From contig CAJINV010000022.1 in NCBI GenBank assembly GCA_905178155.1, positions 193,207 through 257,206 of the forward strand: DNA of 64,000 bases. The letters are read 5' to 3'. Under the pieces are notes generated by a model. That model did no database searches, was not told where the DNA came from, and worked only from the letters and a program-made list of their open reading frames with translations. Source of the stretch: Amoebophrya sp. A120 (taxonomy: Eukaryota; Sar; Dinophyceae; Syndiniales; Amoebophryaceae). Position numbers and translations under genes: made by a program. Positions 13,271-25,100 of the stretch are shown one piece after another. Positions within the stretch are counted from its first letter, which is position 1, and the number at the start of each line of letters is the position of its first letter.

Positions 13271-15533
13271 ATGCTCAACGTTTTTCCGCGTGGTCCGCGT
13301 TTAGCTCTGCGCTTCCGACGAGGACTCAGCAGCCGTACAACTTCCCTCGTCTGCGCCTCGTGTCGGAACAAAATGATAAAGCCTTTCGCTACGGTGGCGT
13401 ATCCGCAGGCTGCAAGAAAGGTCGGTTTTCAAGAACAAAGCAGGAGCGCATCTTCTTCGTCTTCCGCTTCAAGTGCTGCTGGAACTTGTAGGTTGTTCCC
13501 ACCACCATCTTCTTCTGAAGATCCATCAAAACATCAAAAACCAAAAACCATTGCCGATCTTGTTGCCATCGCCAAGGCGAGACGGAATAAGGAAAGCAGC
13601 GACCAAGTTGCAGAACTGTCTCCCTTCGAGGAAGTTGTGACTGCGCCGCAGAAGAAAACAAAGACCACTTCTGGGTCGGTAGAAACAGCAGCAACTACTA
13701 CTACGTCTCCCGTCGAGCCAGTAGCTTCCCCGTCGAATATCACCAGTTCCACGCAAGAGGGCGACGCAGGTCGAGCTGCGTCAGAACAGGCACCTGCCAA
13801 GCCAACGACCCGTCGTCGCGCCGGCGTCGCTTGTTTGCTACGGAGAGGGAAAGAAGAACATCAAGATCATGCTGGACAAGCCCGCAGTACCGAAGCTAGT
13901 GAAACAGAAACAGGTACAACAGTATCCACAGTAAATTTCTTGTACACGTACAGATGCGGTCTCTGCATGACAAAACTTGGCTTCGACCGTAGTTTAGCAT
14001 GACAAGTTTTACACTCCAAATTGGTGAAATTTGTGATGCATGTTGTACATGTACGGGAAATTTGTATTGCATAAACAGCATTATCAAGAAACTACGAGGT
14101 CTTTCTTATACTCCGACAACAGTTGAGAAACGACCCGTGGTCCGGGCAGGTCGCCTTTCCCGGCGGCAAGTCGGAGAAGGATGAAAGTTTGCTTAACCTG
14201 TGCAAAAGCATCGTACTCGTAGCAATTCCAATTGCATTTATGCATTACATACAAATCAAAATCTCTTTCTTAAGCTGTATCCGCATGACAAATTCCATTT
14301 GGCATGCTGAGCTAATTTGTAATGCAATACTACGAGTGCAATACTATACTTTTGCAATTCATATTGCTGGAAACCTGCCTTCGCGAAGTGAAAGAAGAAG
14401 TGGGCATCGACTTGGAAAAAAACAAATCCGCCCACTTCGTCTGCGCTTTAGATCCTATTTCCGTCGCGAAATCCCTCGACGTGTGGTGTCTCGTGTTTGA
14501 GATCGCGGAAGAGGAAAATCATGACAAAAAAACACAGAAGATGAGCAAGAAAATCAAACTGCAGCAGTCCGAAGTCCAGGCGGCCGGGTGGTTCGACTTG
14601 ATCAAAAACGGAAAGCCCGCAACCCTCCGCACCGACCTCCGCGAGCACAAAACCTTCACGAAACTTGCGGAATCCAGCTACGGGTTTGTCTCCCCCGAGT
14701 TGCTGCATAGAGTAACGTATCCTGTGCAAAAGTATTGTACTCGTATTGTAATCATGCATTACAAATTTTCTTCTCGATGTAAATCCGCATTACAAATTTA
14801 ATTTCTCATGCTGAGGGAATTTGTAATGCTTTTATACGAGTGCGATACTTTCGCACAGGATATAATTGAGTTATTCGGCCTTCACGAAGCGGCGTTCTCC
14901 GGCCAAGTCTGCTTACCGACGGAACTGTATGCGATAGAGCGATCGGGGTCGAAAGCGAAAACGGAGACGGCAGATTTTGCGACAGTGGAAGAGGAATTCA
15001 AGTTAAGTTGGAAAACGCAAGAATACCCGGTGAACGTCTCCGGCTGGAACCCGGGGAAGGTCAAGGGAATGCTGCGAAACGCGATCAAGAATTTAACGAA
15101 TTTCACCGCTGTCACGGGAGTTTGCGGAGACAGGGATTTGATCCAACTGCAGCTTTTGGAGAAAAATCCGTTTTTATTGTGGGGTTTGACGCAACAACTG
15201 CTCGACATGGTGATAAGTAGGACGAACTTACCGAAACCAATGAAGCCGGAGACGAAATTTTTCGGAAAAAAATACGCGAAACGGTTCGGCAGTTCCTACC
15301 ACGATATTCTCTTCGGACTGACCATGCAGAAACACCTGCAGAAAGACCGACACTGGCTGGACTTGTGGCAAAGGTACTTTCAGTTTCACGTCGCGGTTCT
15401 GTGTTGTGGAGCGGTGGGGGTCGGCGGTGTGGGGTTGGGCGTATTTTGGAAGTGGTATTTTGGTGGATCTGGGAAGACGAGAAGTAGACCTGGAACTGAA
15501 ACTGATTTAGCGCCACCGGAGGCCAGACTGTAG
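13271..15533 (+). CDS. Nudix hydrolase (CoA-pyrophosphatase-like) with N-terminal targeting region and C-terminal membrane anchor, 4 exons
   Basis: Exons 13271-13922, 14079-14193, 14369-14717 and 14868-15533 give 593 aa. The Arg-rich N terminus (MLNVFPRGPRLALRFRRGL) looks like an organelle presequence. A Ser/Thr-rich linker follows. The catalytic core reads VFLILRQQLRNDPWSGQVAFP and then the Nudix box. The box is split by an IE: GKSEKDE in exon 2, REVKEEVG in exon 3. Excising element plus TTGCT gives exactly G-x5-E-x7-RE-U-x-EE-x-G-U. The GQVAFPGG lead-in resembles NUDT7/8-type CoA diphosphatases, but the substrate is inference. A Gly-rich hydrophobic helix near the C terminus (AVLCCGAVGVGGVGLGVF) is a probable membrane anchor. 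The reaction would be hydrolysis of a nucleoside-diphosphate derivative using divalent metal. Confidence 0.85.
13923..14073 (+). mobile_element. Introner IE-E
   Basis: The left arm TATCCACAGTAAATTTCTTG and the right arm TGTACGGGAAATTTGTATTGCATA (split for length: GTACGGGAAATTTG, TATTGCATA) pair imperfectly. Perfect TSD AACAG. Removal of 156 nt keeps the Nudix gene's frame. Confidence 0.85.
14194..14363 (+). mobile_element. Introner IE-A splitting the Nudix box
   Basis: The left end is TAACCTGTGCAAAAGCATCG (TAAC instead of the usual TATC) and the right end is ACTTTTGCAATTCATA. Perfect TSD TTGCT. Excising 175 nt fuses DESLL to ETCLREV and completes the catalytic signature. Confidence 0.9.
14718..14862 (+). 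mobile_element. Introner IE-A
   Basis: The ends TATCCTGTGCAAAAGTATTG and ATACTTTCGCACAGGATA are complementary. TSD TAACG/TAATT is partly decayed. Element plus 5 bp is 150 nt, keeping the frame. Confidence 0.8.
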
Positions 15534-16134
15534 GGAGGAACTCAGTGTCAGTTGTACTTCAAATTGATTTAACGCACTGCACAGTTCTATCGAAATACTT
15601 AAATTCGAGCCACTTCATCCCAGAACACACTGGTGATCGCGGACATCTGAGATTATTCACATTGTTGTTTCTCCGTGGTCCACCTGTTGTTTTCTTTCCT
15701 TTCGTGAATTGAGTGTCAGCACGCAGCTACTTGCCTGCTTGGTGGAGGGGACGTCGAGAGCGCTTTTTTTCTAAACGCTCTAGTGCAGGAAGGATTTTTG
15801 CGCTTTTTTTTGTTTTTGTTCAGAGAGCAGAAGGGCGCGGGGAAAAAACATGTGGGCAGTAGCTGGGAATTATGGGCATGGGAGTATTAACATATTGCAC
15901 TGATGCACTTTTTTTTGAACGCCACACGAAAGTGTGGTGTCCTCTACGTTTCCATACATCGATGGAGATTTTGTCGTAAGACGAGCGACTAGGTAGAAGT
16001 AGCTAGTAAACGCGGGCTAGATGCTGTAGACCACGCACGGAGAATTTTCCACTTGCGGTCCGCATTTGTTCGACTTCACTTGTTCTGGTCTACTTGCCGA
16101 TTTATTTACGTTTAGATCGCGATCACCTACCAGG
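15534..16134. other. Intergenic, no gene seen
   Basis: About 600 bp between co-oriented genes. It has two short T-rich repeats (gcgctttttttt at about 15760 and 15800) and nothing else I can name. Confidence 0.5.
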
Positions 16135-19100
16135 ATGAATGTCATGTCGCCGCCTCTGCTAGAGAAAAATCTTCCCATGGAGCAGCAGCACCAGCAGTCG
16201 GTGCCACTGCTCGATGATCACAATCTAGAGCACCACCGCTCGGCCTCCGGTATGGCAACTAACAACAATCACCACTCCGCGTCCATCGCCGTTGCGAACG
16301 GGTCCTCGCAACTCCTCCAATTCGCCACTGCGGTCTTTGAAGACATCGATTCCGCGTCGAAATTTGGCTGCAAGGCGATTTTCGAGTCGTTGCAGCCACT
16401 TGGGATAGACACGGTGGAACTCTTCTCCGTTTACCCCATCTCCCGAGAGCAAATCGGCTACGAAAATGTTTTTCTCGGCGAGAAGATGTCGATAGTCAAC
16501 GACGAGATGCAGCTGACGGACTGGGAAATCACGCTGTTGGAATCCATCTACGCTTCGGAGTTGGAAGAAGTTGTCGCTGCCCCGAAAGAGCGGAAAACCA
16601 TCATCAGAGCGGGCGAGCTGAAGAGCAGTGGAAGTTTGAAGCTTTTTGACGCAGCAGGAGCAAATAAAGATCGAACGAAAGACACAATTACAACTGCGGA
16701 TTACACAACAGCCCCCACTTCCAACAAACGGTCTTCCCCACTGGATTCCCCCCACGATTCCGTATCGATTGAGGCGGATAATGACAGCAAGGTGGAGTTC
16801 GACCAGAACGACTACTATTTGGAATCCGCTCTCCACCGGAAGGAGATGGTGGAGGTGAAGAATCAGAAAACATATCTCTACACGGTGTACGTTCCGATTC
16901 TCTGCCAGGGCAGCGTTTATGACAGTGCACAACTACCCCTCCCTCTCATTTGTAAGTATTGCATGGACAGCACTACAAACACCGCCACACGTGGAGCCTG
17001 TGCATGACAAATCCATGCGCCTAGTGTAGTACTGTTTGGGCTTCCGGAATCTGTGATGCAAACAGTGCCACAGGGAAGCACTTGGATTCGGGGTTTTGCA
17101 TGACAAATGAGGGGCAGGGATAGTTGTGCACTCTCATAGCGTTGGTGGGTTGTTCATTATCAAGACCTTGAAGAAAGTTTTGCCGGAGTTCACGGCGAGT
17201 GCGACTGTGGTTCCGGATGTTCCAGCAGCTCTTGCGGTATCAAATGTAAAAATGTCTGGGTCTGCAAGAGTCATGCTGTTTCTGCATGACGCAGAAGGTC
17301 TGGCATGGAAGCCCTAGCATCACAGGTTTCGAGAAGCTTCCGCAATGCCGAACCCGCATGACAAATCCCCCATTTTGGTGACAGAAAGTGGGCAGCTTTT
17401 GCCACCTATACATGAGAGATTTTTTCGTGTTCTGAAATGCGCATCACAGGTAACATCCTTCCAGACCCAGACATTTGTTCACTTGATATGCGGGCGGGGG
17501 AGCTGCTGCACATCCGGCTTCCGTAACGAATTCGAAACAACTCGGTTCGCGTGTGAGCCAGAACGAATCAGTCAATTCGGGTTCTTATCCTGTGCAAAAG
17601 TATCGTATTCGTATGAGTGCAATTCTTGCATTGCAAATCTTTATCTTAAGGGAAATCCGCATTCCAAATTTTCTTTTTCATGCTGAGGAAATTTGTATAT
17701 GCATTTATACGAGTACGATACTTTTGCAGTTCATAGCTCTAGCTCGTCCAACACCGCCGGGGCAGCCTCGTCGTCCGCGGTGACAACCAACTCGGGAACG
17801 GCAATGATGAAGCCAGGATCAACATCTACTCCTGCAGCTAACAACAAGGAACCGCGGCCAAACTCTTCCGGCGGGGTAACAACAAGTTCTGTCGCAGCTG
17901 CTGCGCTAGAACAGCCGGTGATGCGGTACGTCCCGGGACAGTCGTCTTCTTATGGCGTTCTCAAACGTTACACTCTCAACTGTTACATGAGTTTGTCACG
18001 CAAAAGTACCTTGAGCCGGCAGATAATCGAGCTGCTTCGCATGACAAATATCGGAAGGGATAGACAGCATCTAAATCTGCGCCAAACTTGTAATGCAAAA
18101 GTTGCAATCTTCCTCGTTTCACTTTTGCCAGTCTTGCATTGCAAATTCATGTAACACTTGAGAATGTAACATTTGAGAACTCCATACTTCTACGAGCAAG
18201 CTTGCGTTTCAGGCGGAATCTGGCACCGCACACCAACCTGGAGCTGGCACTAGTTCTACAACGAGTCAGCAAGACCACGGGCGGAAGATGAATCTTCAAG
18301 CTGTTGACGGCCACACGAGCAGCAGTAATAATGCTACCGACTTTGTCCCAGTGCGCAGTAAGCGGGCGTCCCTGACCGCTCCAAGTCCTATAGTAGCGTC
18401 GGCACTTTTCTGCGACTTCCAGCTGCAGGACGAGGTTGCGGCTGACCTCTTAAACAAATCCTTCACGGGGGCCTCGTCCCCGACGTCCGAGTTGTTTGTT
18501 GCTAGTACTAGCAATTTGAATTTCGTTCAACAACAAACGGTGAAAAATCAGAAAACTATGGAACAAGACGACAGCGCCTTACTTGCGCAGAAACTGGACC
18601 AGATCAAAAACCGCTTTGACGCGAGTAACGCACTGTGGTCACTTCAATCCGTTTCCTCCTCCATGGCGCTGCACTGGACATTAGCAAGGGAGAACACGAA
18701 GAAAATTCTGGTGAAATCGCTATCCGAGGTTATGGTGGAGTTGATCAAGCCCTGGGCGAATAACTACACGACGGTTAATTTCGATGATAAGAGCAAACAA
18801 TTCTCCAGTTTCACAAATTCAGAACAACTGTTTCAGCAGCAAGCACAGGACGGAAACGGACCGACAAATGCGGTTGCGTGTGCCAGTGAGCAGACAATCC
18901 AATCGAGCCAGATGATTCTGGAGCGGTATTGTTCGCTGATGCGGGCTATGCGTTGCAAAATTATCGTACTAGTTCTAGTAGAAATAGCATTACAAATTTT
19001 CCCAGAAAGAAAGATCGAATCTGTAATGCTGAAATACCTAAGAGGAGGAGTCCAGAAAATTTGTTATGCATAACTGCAATTACTACGAATACGTCTGCGA

Positions 19101-22100
19101 TACTTTTGCAATCCATACGGGCTCTGGTGCCCTGCGAGCGGGTCACGCTGTGGGTGCCGGATCAGGATGCGGAATTAGGGTTGAAGGATATCGCAACCAG
19201 TTCTATCAAGGCGGACACGTTTCTTGTGCAACAAGGAGCAGTTCAGGGTACCACGGGCGTCGAAGGGGTTGGCGGGGGAGAAGAAGGATTACTAACCGCT
19301 TCCATGGACGAAGACATCAACCGGGTCGGTGGAGTATGAACTGCAAAAGTATCGTACTACGTAGTAATTGCAATACAAATTCGCTCAGCATCACAAACGG
19401 AGTTTGTCATGCTGACTTGCCTTGGGAACGAGATTTGTAATGCATGACTGCAATTAGAATTACTACGAGCACGATACTTTTGCACAGGATATGGAACTAC
19501 AAGCACGAGTAATAAGGAAAAACCACCTGCAGGCACAAGGTTTTCCTCGCGTCCGCAGAGCTCCTCTTCCTCCCGCAGCCGGGAGTCCTGCTACGGATCC
19601 GTCGGAGGAGGCGGTGGACTACACCCACACAACACATCAAACACTGCGAACAAAACAGTAACCCCGGAACGGCGTTTGAAGTTGTTGGCGAAACGGGCGC
19701 TGGAGTCCCAGGAGTTGCTGAACCTGTTGTTACCGCCGACTGGCGGGGTCGTGGGTGGAGGTAGTACCAAACCGCCCCGGTTGAGCGAAAATGGGATGAT
19801 CAGCAAACAGGTTTCTGGGAATGACGAAAAGTTGCTGGATAACACGGTCTCCTCCTTACCACCTTCCACGCCCTCCGCCTCGGTGGAGCAGATTGGCGAT
19901 CAATCGGATGGAAAAAAGGAGAAAAGTGCAACCAAAGCCGGAGCAGCAGGTGCAAGTGTTGAAAATATGTTGTCGCTTTACTCTCTAGTTTTACGTCTAC
20001 TTCTATGTGATGTCTACTTTTTTCTTGATCATCCTCTAAATGATGAAAAGAGAATCAGCAGTTGCTTCTACTCAATGATTAAGATTAGGGTGGACCTTAC
20101 TTCGAATGCGCTGCATTCTGGAGAACATCTCCCTAAACACGACCTTAATTCGATATTACCACGATTAAATCTTCGGGCAAAATGAGATTCGAATTGGTAA
20201 GTACTAGTAAGCGAAAAAGATCACCCAAAATCCTATCTCCCTAACCGCGGCTAGCTACAGGTACTACCCTGACGCCCTCCGGTGGTGCAGCAGGAGGTGG
20301 TTGCGTCGTGGTCCCGAGGCAAAGCCACACAGACCGCATCAGTTCATCCTCGATTGACACTGATAACTACAAGCGGTCTTCGCGCGAGTACGCAAAATCT
20401 TCAATACAGTCGTTCGTCTGGTGCAGGATTGAAATTTCTCATGTAGACATTTCTGATTTATTTGCAGCCAGCGTGCCCGCTCAATATTTCCGATTGGGCA
20501 TGATTCGGAAGGAGAAAAATGAAAAAAATCTGCAGAAGACGTTATCTATCTTATGCCATCGAAAGATCTCTTCACACGTACCCCGACGACTTTACTTTTC
20601 CCAATCTTCCATACCCCGCTGACCGCCTACCAAAGCGCTCTCTCCATCCCTATCCGCGGTTCAGCCGAACAAAATCCGTACTTTATCCTGAGTAAAAACG
20701 TCCCCATACCAGAGTCAACGTGGAAAATCTGCTAGACAAATCGGCCAACTTTGGTTGTCTCGCATGTCAAGTTTGTCCTCGTAGTGTAATCCTGTTTAGC
20801 TAGTTCAGAAGCGTCACAGATCTAGCTGCGCATCATGCTATTTCTAGCATCACAAATCCCAAAACGCGACTAGAAAAAGCTTCTCATGGGGCTTCGCATG
20901 AGAAACTTTTTTGGCATGCAAATTTGCATGACGACTCTGGGGTGGGGATGTTTTTTCTTGGGATATACTTTTTAAGCGGACAAAAACCTGCTGCGATCGG
21001 GGTCATCCAGTTTGTAAACCGCATTGTCAACGCCGTGGACGCGCAAGCGATTCAGAATGCGGCGAGCTTCGATGTTCTCGGGCGGGAAGTCCCGGCGGGT
21101 CAACATAGCGCTGCTGGTGTCGCTGCTGGAAGTAAAAATCATGCCGAAGCGGACCAACAACACATCATCCAGATTGGAAGGACTGCTACCGAAGATCACA
21201 ACGTTGATAACGATGTTCTTGGAAAGTCGCCAAGTTTTTCATCTCCGAATCGCATGAGCGGCTGCAATGCCGGTGATCATAACCACGCGGACATAGGGGC
21301 GCTTGAGCCGTCCGGAACAACTGCCGCGATCGCGAGCAGTGCGAAGCTGCAGCAAGTATCCACAGAAAAAAACCCATCCACATCCATTTTTTGCATGACA
21401 AACACAGAATTTCATGTATGTTTTGCATGACAAATTGGATGTGGATGGGTGTTTTTTCCTGGATAGAAAGTGGATTTTTTCCACAAGTACCCGACGGCCT
21501 CAGCCAGCATGACGGAATCGATGTCCCTCCTCCGGCCGGGAGGTGCTACTGCTTCTGTGGGCTTGGGACAGCACGACATCTCGAGTGTGGCGAAATTCGC
21601 CTCGGCAAAAACCAGCCCGGAGTTGCAACTGGAACCTTCCTGGTCCATTAACAGCAACGCGGGGAAAACCATGTGGGCCAGTATCTGCAAGGGGAGTTTC
21701 GTATCCTGTGCAAAAGTACCGTACTCGTAGTAATTGCAGTCATGGTGCATTACAGTTTTTTTTCTTAAGGGAAATCCGCATGACAATTTTTTTTTCTCTT
21801 GCTGAGGAAATTTGTCATGCATTTATACGAATGCGATGCTTTTGCATTGCATATTTCGCCATGAACCACAAAACTCGGAAAATGAGCATCATGTCGACGC
21901 AGGGCGGTGGAAATCTCACCTCCTCCGGGTTGGGACAACCCCGCAGTTCGGCACCCAGTTGCAACGGCCCGATTAACTTCGGTAACACCAACAATTTTGC
22001 CAACGTTCCGGAGCAAGCGGCTCTGTCTTTCGCGGAGCGGGAAGCGTCAAACCACGAAAACCAAAACTGCGCAGTATCAGAAAGCGGGAAAGAATCGGCG

Positions 22101-25100
22101 AAGTCTGCTGCGACTCTAGGCGGGACGAACCAGACGACCGTACAGATGAACTCGTCCCCATTAGAAAACATCCCCTCCGGCTCAGAACTGCCACATAACC
22201 AGGAGCAAAATCAGCAAACGGCGGCGACAGCGAATCGGAACAGCCGGCGGTTTGAGCGGAGAAGTTCGAACGCGACGTCGATTAACAGTTCGCCGACAAG
22301 TATGGGAGTGTCAGGATTGAAAGCGATAAAGTTGAAATATATTTATAACTTGTAATGCATGAAATCGATACCAGTTGGAAACCCAATTTCTAGGCGGCGC
22401 ATGACAAATTTGGGTAGAGCCCAAATCCAGTTTGTAATGCTGTTTGGGTAAGGGAGACGCCTTTTGTCGTGCTAGTTTGGCAGCTCTGTTTCTACCCCCC
22501 AACAGGCTTACAATCTGCCTCCCTTGCCTACTCTACAAGACAGGCACTTACTGCGTCGCCTTTTATGCATGGCAAACTATTTCATCAGCTTGACGACTTC
22601 AATCCTGACACTCCCATAACGAGTTCTCCAACGATGTCCACACCCAGGGACTCGCAGCACGACTCGCTGTATCCACTGCAAATATGTCTAGCTCTTGAGG
22701 AATGCAAACTTGTCATGTATATTTTCGATGCCCCACGAGGTCTGGAATGCAGGACCTAGCATGGCAGGTTCTGCGAAATAGTCTGTATCATGTCTATCCT
22801 GCATGACTACAAATTGCCTCCACAGCCATTGTTTAAAAGTGGACAGGTGTTGGTAATCATGCAACACAAATTTTTGTACGATCCAGACTTAGCATGACAA
22901 GTTCGCGCCCTTCCAAACCCAGACATACTTGCAATCCATACACTGACCCTTGACAACGGCATGGTCATCCCGCGGAAAAGCTATTTAGCCGGGAACACAA
23001 CCATATGCACTGCAAAACTATCGTAGTAGTATAAATCGCATGACAAATTTCCTCAGCATAAGAAATGAAATTTTTGATGCGAATTCAACCAAACAAAAAA
23101 AATTGTAATGCATAAATGCGATAAAAATTAGTGCGATACTTTTGTCATGCATAAACCAATTACCAGGACGCGGCCCTGTTCACCTTTTGCGACGTGCAGT
23201 TCATGTATGACAGTGCACAACTCCCCCTCCCCCTCATTTGTAATATAGCATGAACGGCAACAAGCAACAGCAAGAATGTCGGTTTTGCATGACAAACTTC
23301 TACTGGAGGAGAGAGCTATTTGGGCAGCTGCCAGAACTTGTCATGCAAGCAGTGCCAAGAGGCAAAGGGCGAATTGGGTAGGTTGCATGACAAATGAGGG
23401 GGGGGGAGTTGTGCACTCTCATATCATGCAGGAGATCTGTGAATCACCCATGACACTTGGCGTTTACATCGCGACCTTGGCGAAGAAGTTAGAGCAGAAG
23501 GAACTCCAAAACAACGCGATTGCCGGTTTGGTTAAGACCATGTCGCGGGCGCTGAACGTCCCCGACATTATGGAAGCGATCCGCTCCAAAGTGAAAGACG
23601 TGCTGCAGTGTGAGCGCGCGGTTTGCTTTCTCGTCGATGAGGATCACCAACAAATTTGGTCACCCGCGAGCCACGACTGTCCGAATGGGCTGGTGGTCGG
23701 TGTGGAATCTGGGATTGTCGTATCCAGGAAAAAGCACCCGTCCCCATCCAATTTGCCATGCAAAACATGCATGAGCTCCAGTGTTTGTCATGCAAAAAAA
23801 GGATGGAGGTGGGCGTTTTTTTTTGTTTTTTCTGGATACGTCGGGATTGTCGCCCGGACCGGAGAATCTTACATGGCGAACCGGGTGCGGAAGGACCCGA
23901 ACTGGCTGGGGGATATCGAAGATAATTTCAAAACTAGAAATCTGCTAACCGTCCCGGTGAAAACGCAACAGAAGCTTCGGAATCAGGTCGTGGCGGTGGT
24001 GCAGGCGGTGAATAAGAAGGGCGATTTTGACCGGCACGATGTGGTATGCATTGCAAAAATGTAGTTTGGGTCTGGAAAAATGCCAGGTTTGTCATGGTCT
24101 GCTAGCTTGACTGTCAAGTCTGTCATGCAAGGTACCCAAAAGCGCCACTTTTGTGTCATGCAAAAACCCAGGCTCTCATGCAGAATAGGCAACACCTAGC
24201 GACTCAAAAACCTGTCATGCTGAGCCGTCATTTCTGGCGTTCTCTTGATTCGCCAACAAGCATCACAAGTTTCCAGACCCAGACATTTTTCCATTTGATA
24301 CGTGGAGATCATGAACATCTTGGCGTCGGAGATCGCGAATCATTTTGACCGGTTAACCTTGACGATTTTGCACGAGAAAGCGAAGATCGGGGCGCCGACG
24401 CAGGTGGAGTTGACCACGGCGTTGTTGGATTCGTTTTACATGGAGAATAACAACGGTATGATGACGGACCACATGAAAGACAAGATGAACAAGGAGAAGG
24501 AGAACGGACAAAATGAAAACAACGGCTCTTCCTCCACGGACCCCAATGGGAACGGCGGGGCAAACTCGAAGGAGAAGCAAGTCGGGATGCTCGTAACCGA
24601 CCGCAAGAACTTCGAGCGGTCTATCGCGTTGAACTTGAATTTTTCCCAGGAGGGCCGGCTTCTGTCCGCCTGCACCTACGACCCAAGAACCTGCTGGGAA
24701 GTGCCGTACCACTCGCTGACGCTGGACGAGACGTTGGGGTTTCTGCTGACGGGGTTGGAGTTCGCGATGGAAACCATTCCGACGAAGACTTTGGTGAATG
24801 TCATGCGGGATTTCAAGGTATAATACGACAGAGTCATAGCAGATCTTCGCTTTCCTAAAGTTGCGTAGTATACAGAATCGGGTTGTGATGCTGCAGTAGC
24901 ATGAGGAATTTCATGACAAAACCTCTCCACCTCAGGACAACTACCTCACCACCCCCCGTTTCCACAACTGGGGCCACGCATTGCAAGTTTTCCACTCCGC
25001 CGTTTTGATGGACCATGTGACACCCAAACTGTCCGGCTTAATGGATTCCGTCCACTCCCTAGCCCTCTTCATCGCTACCATTGCCCACGACGTCGCGCAC

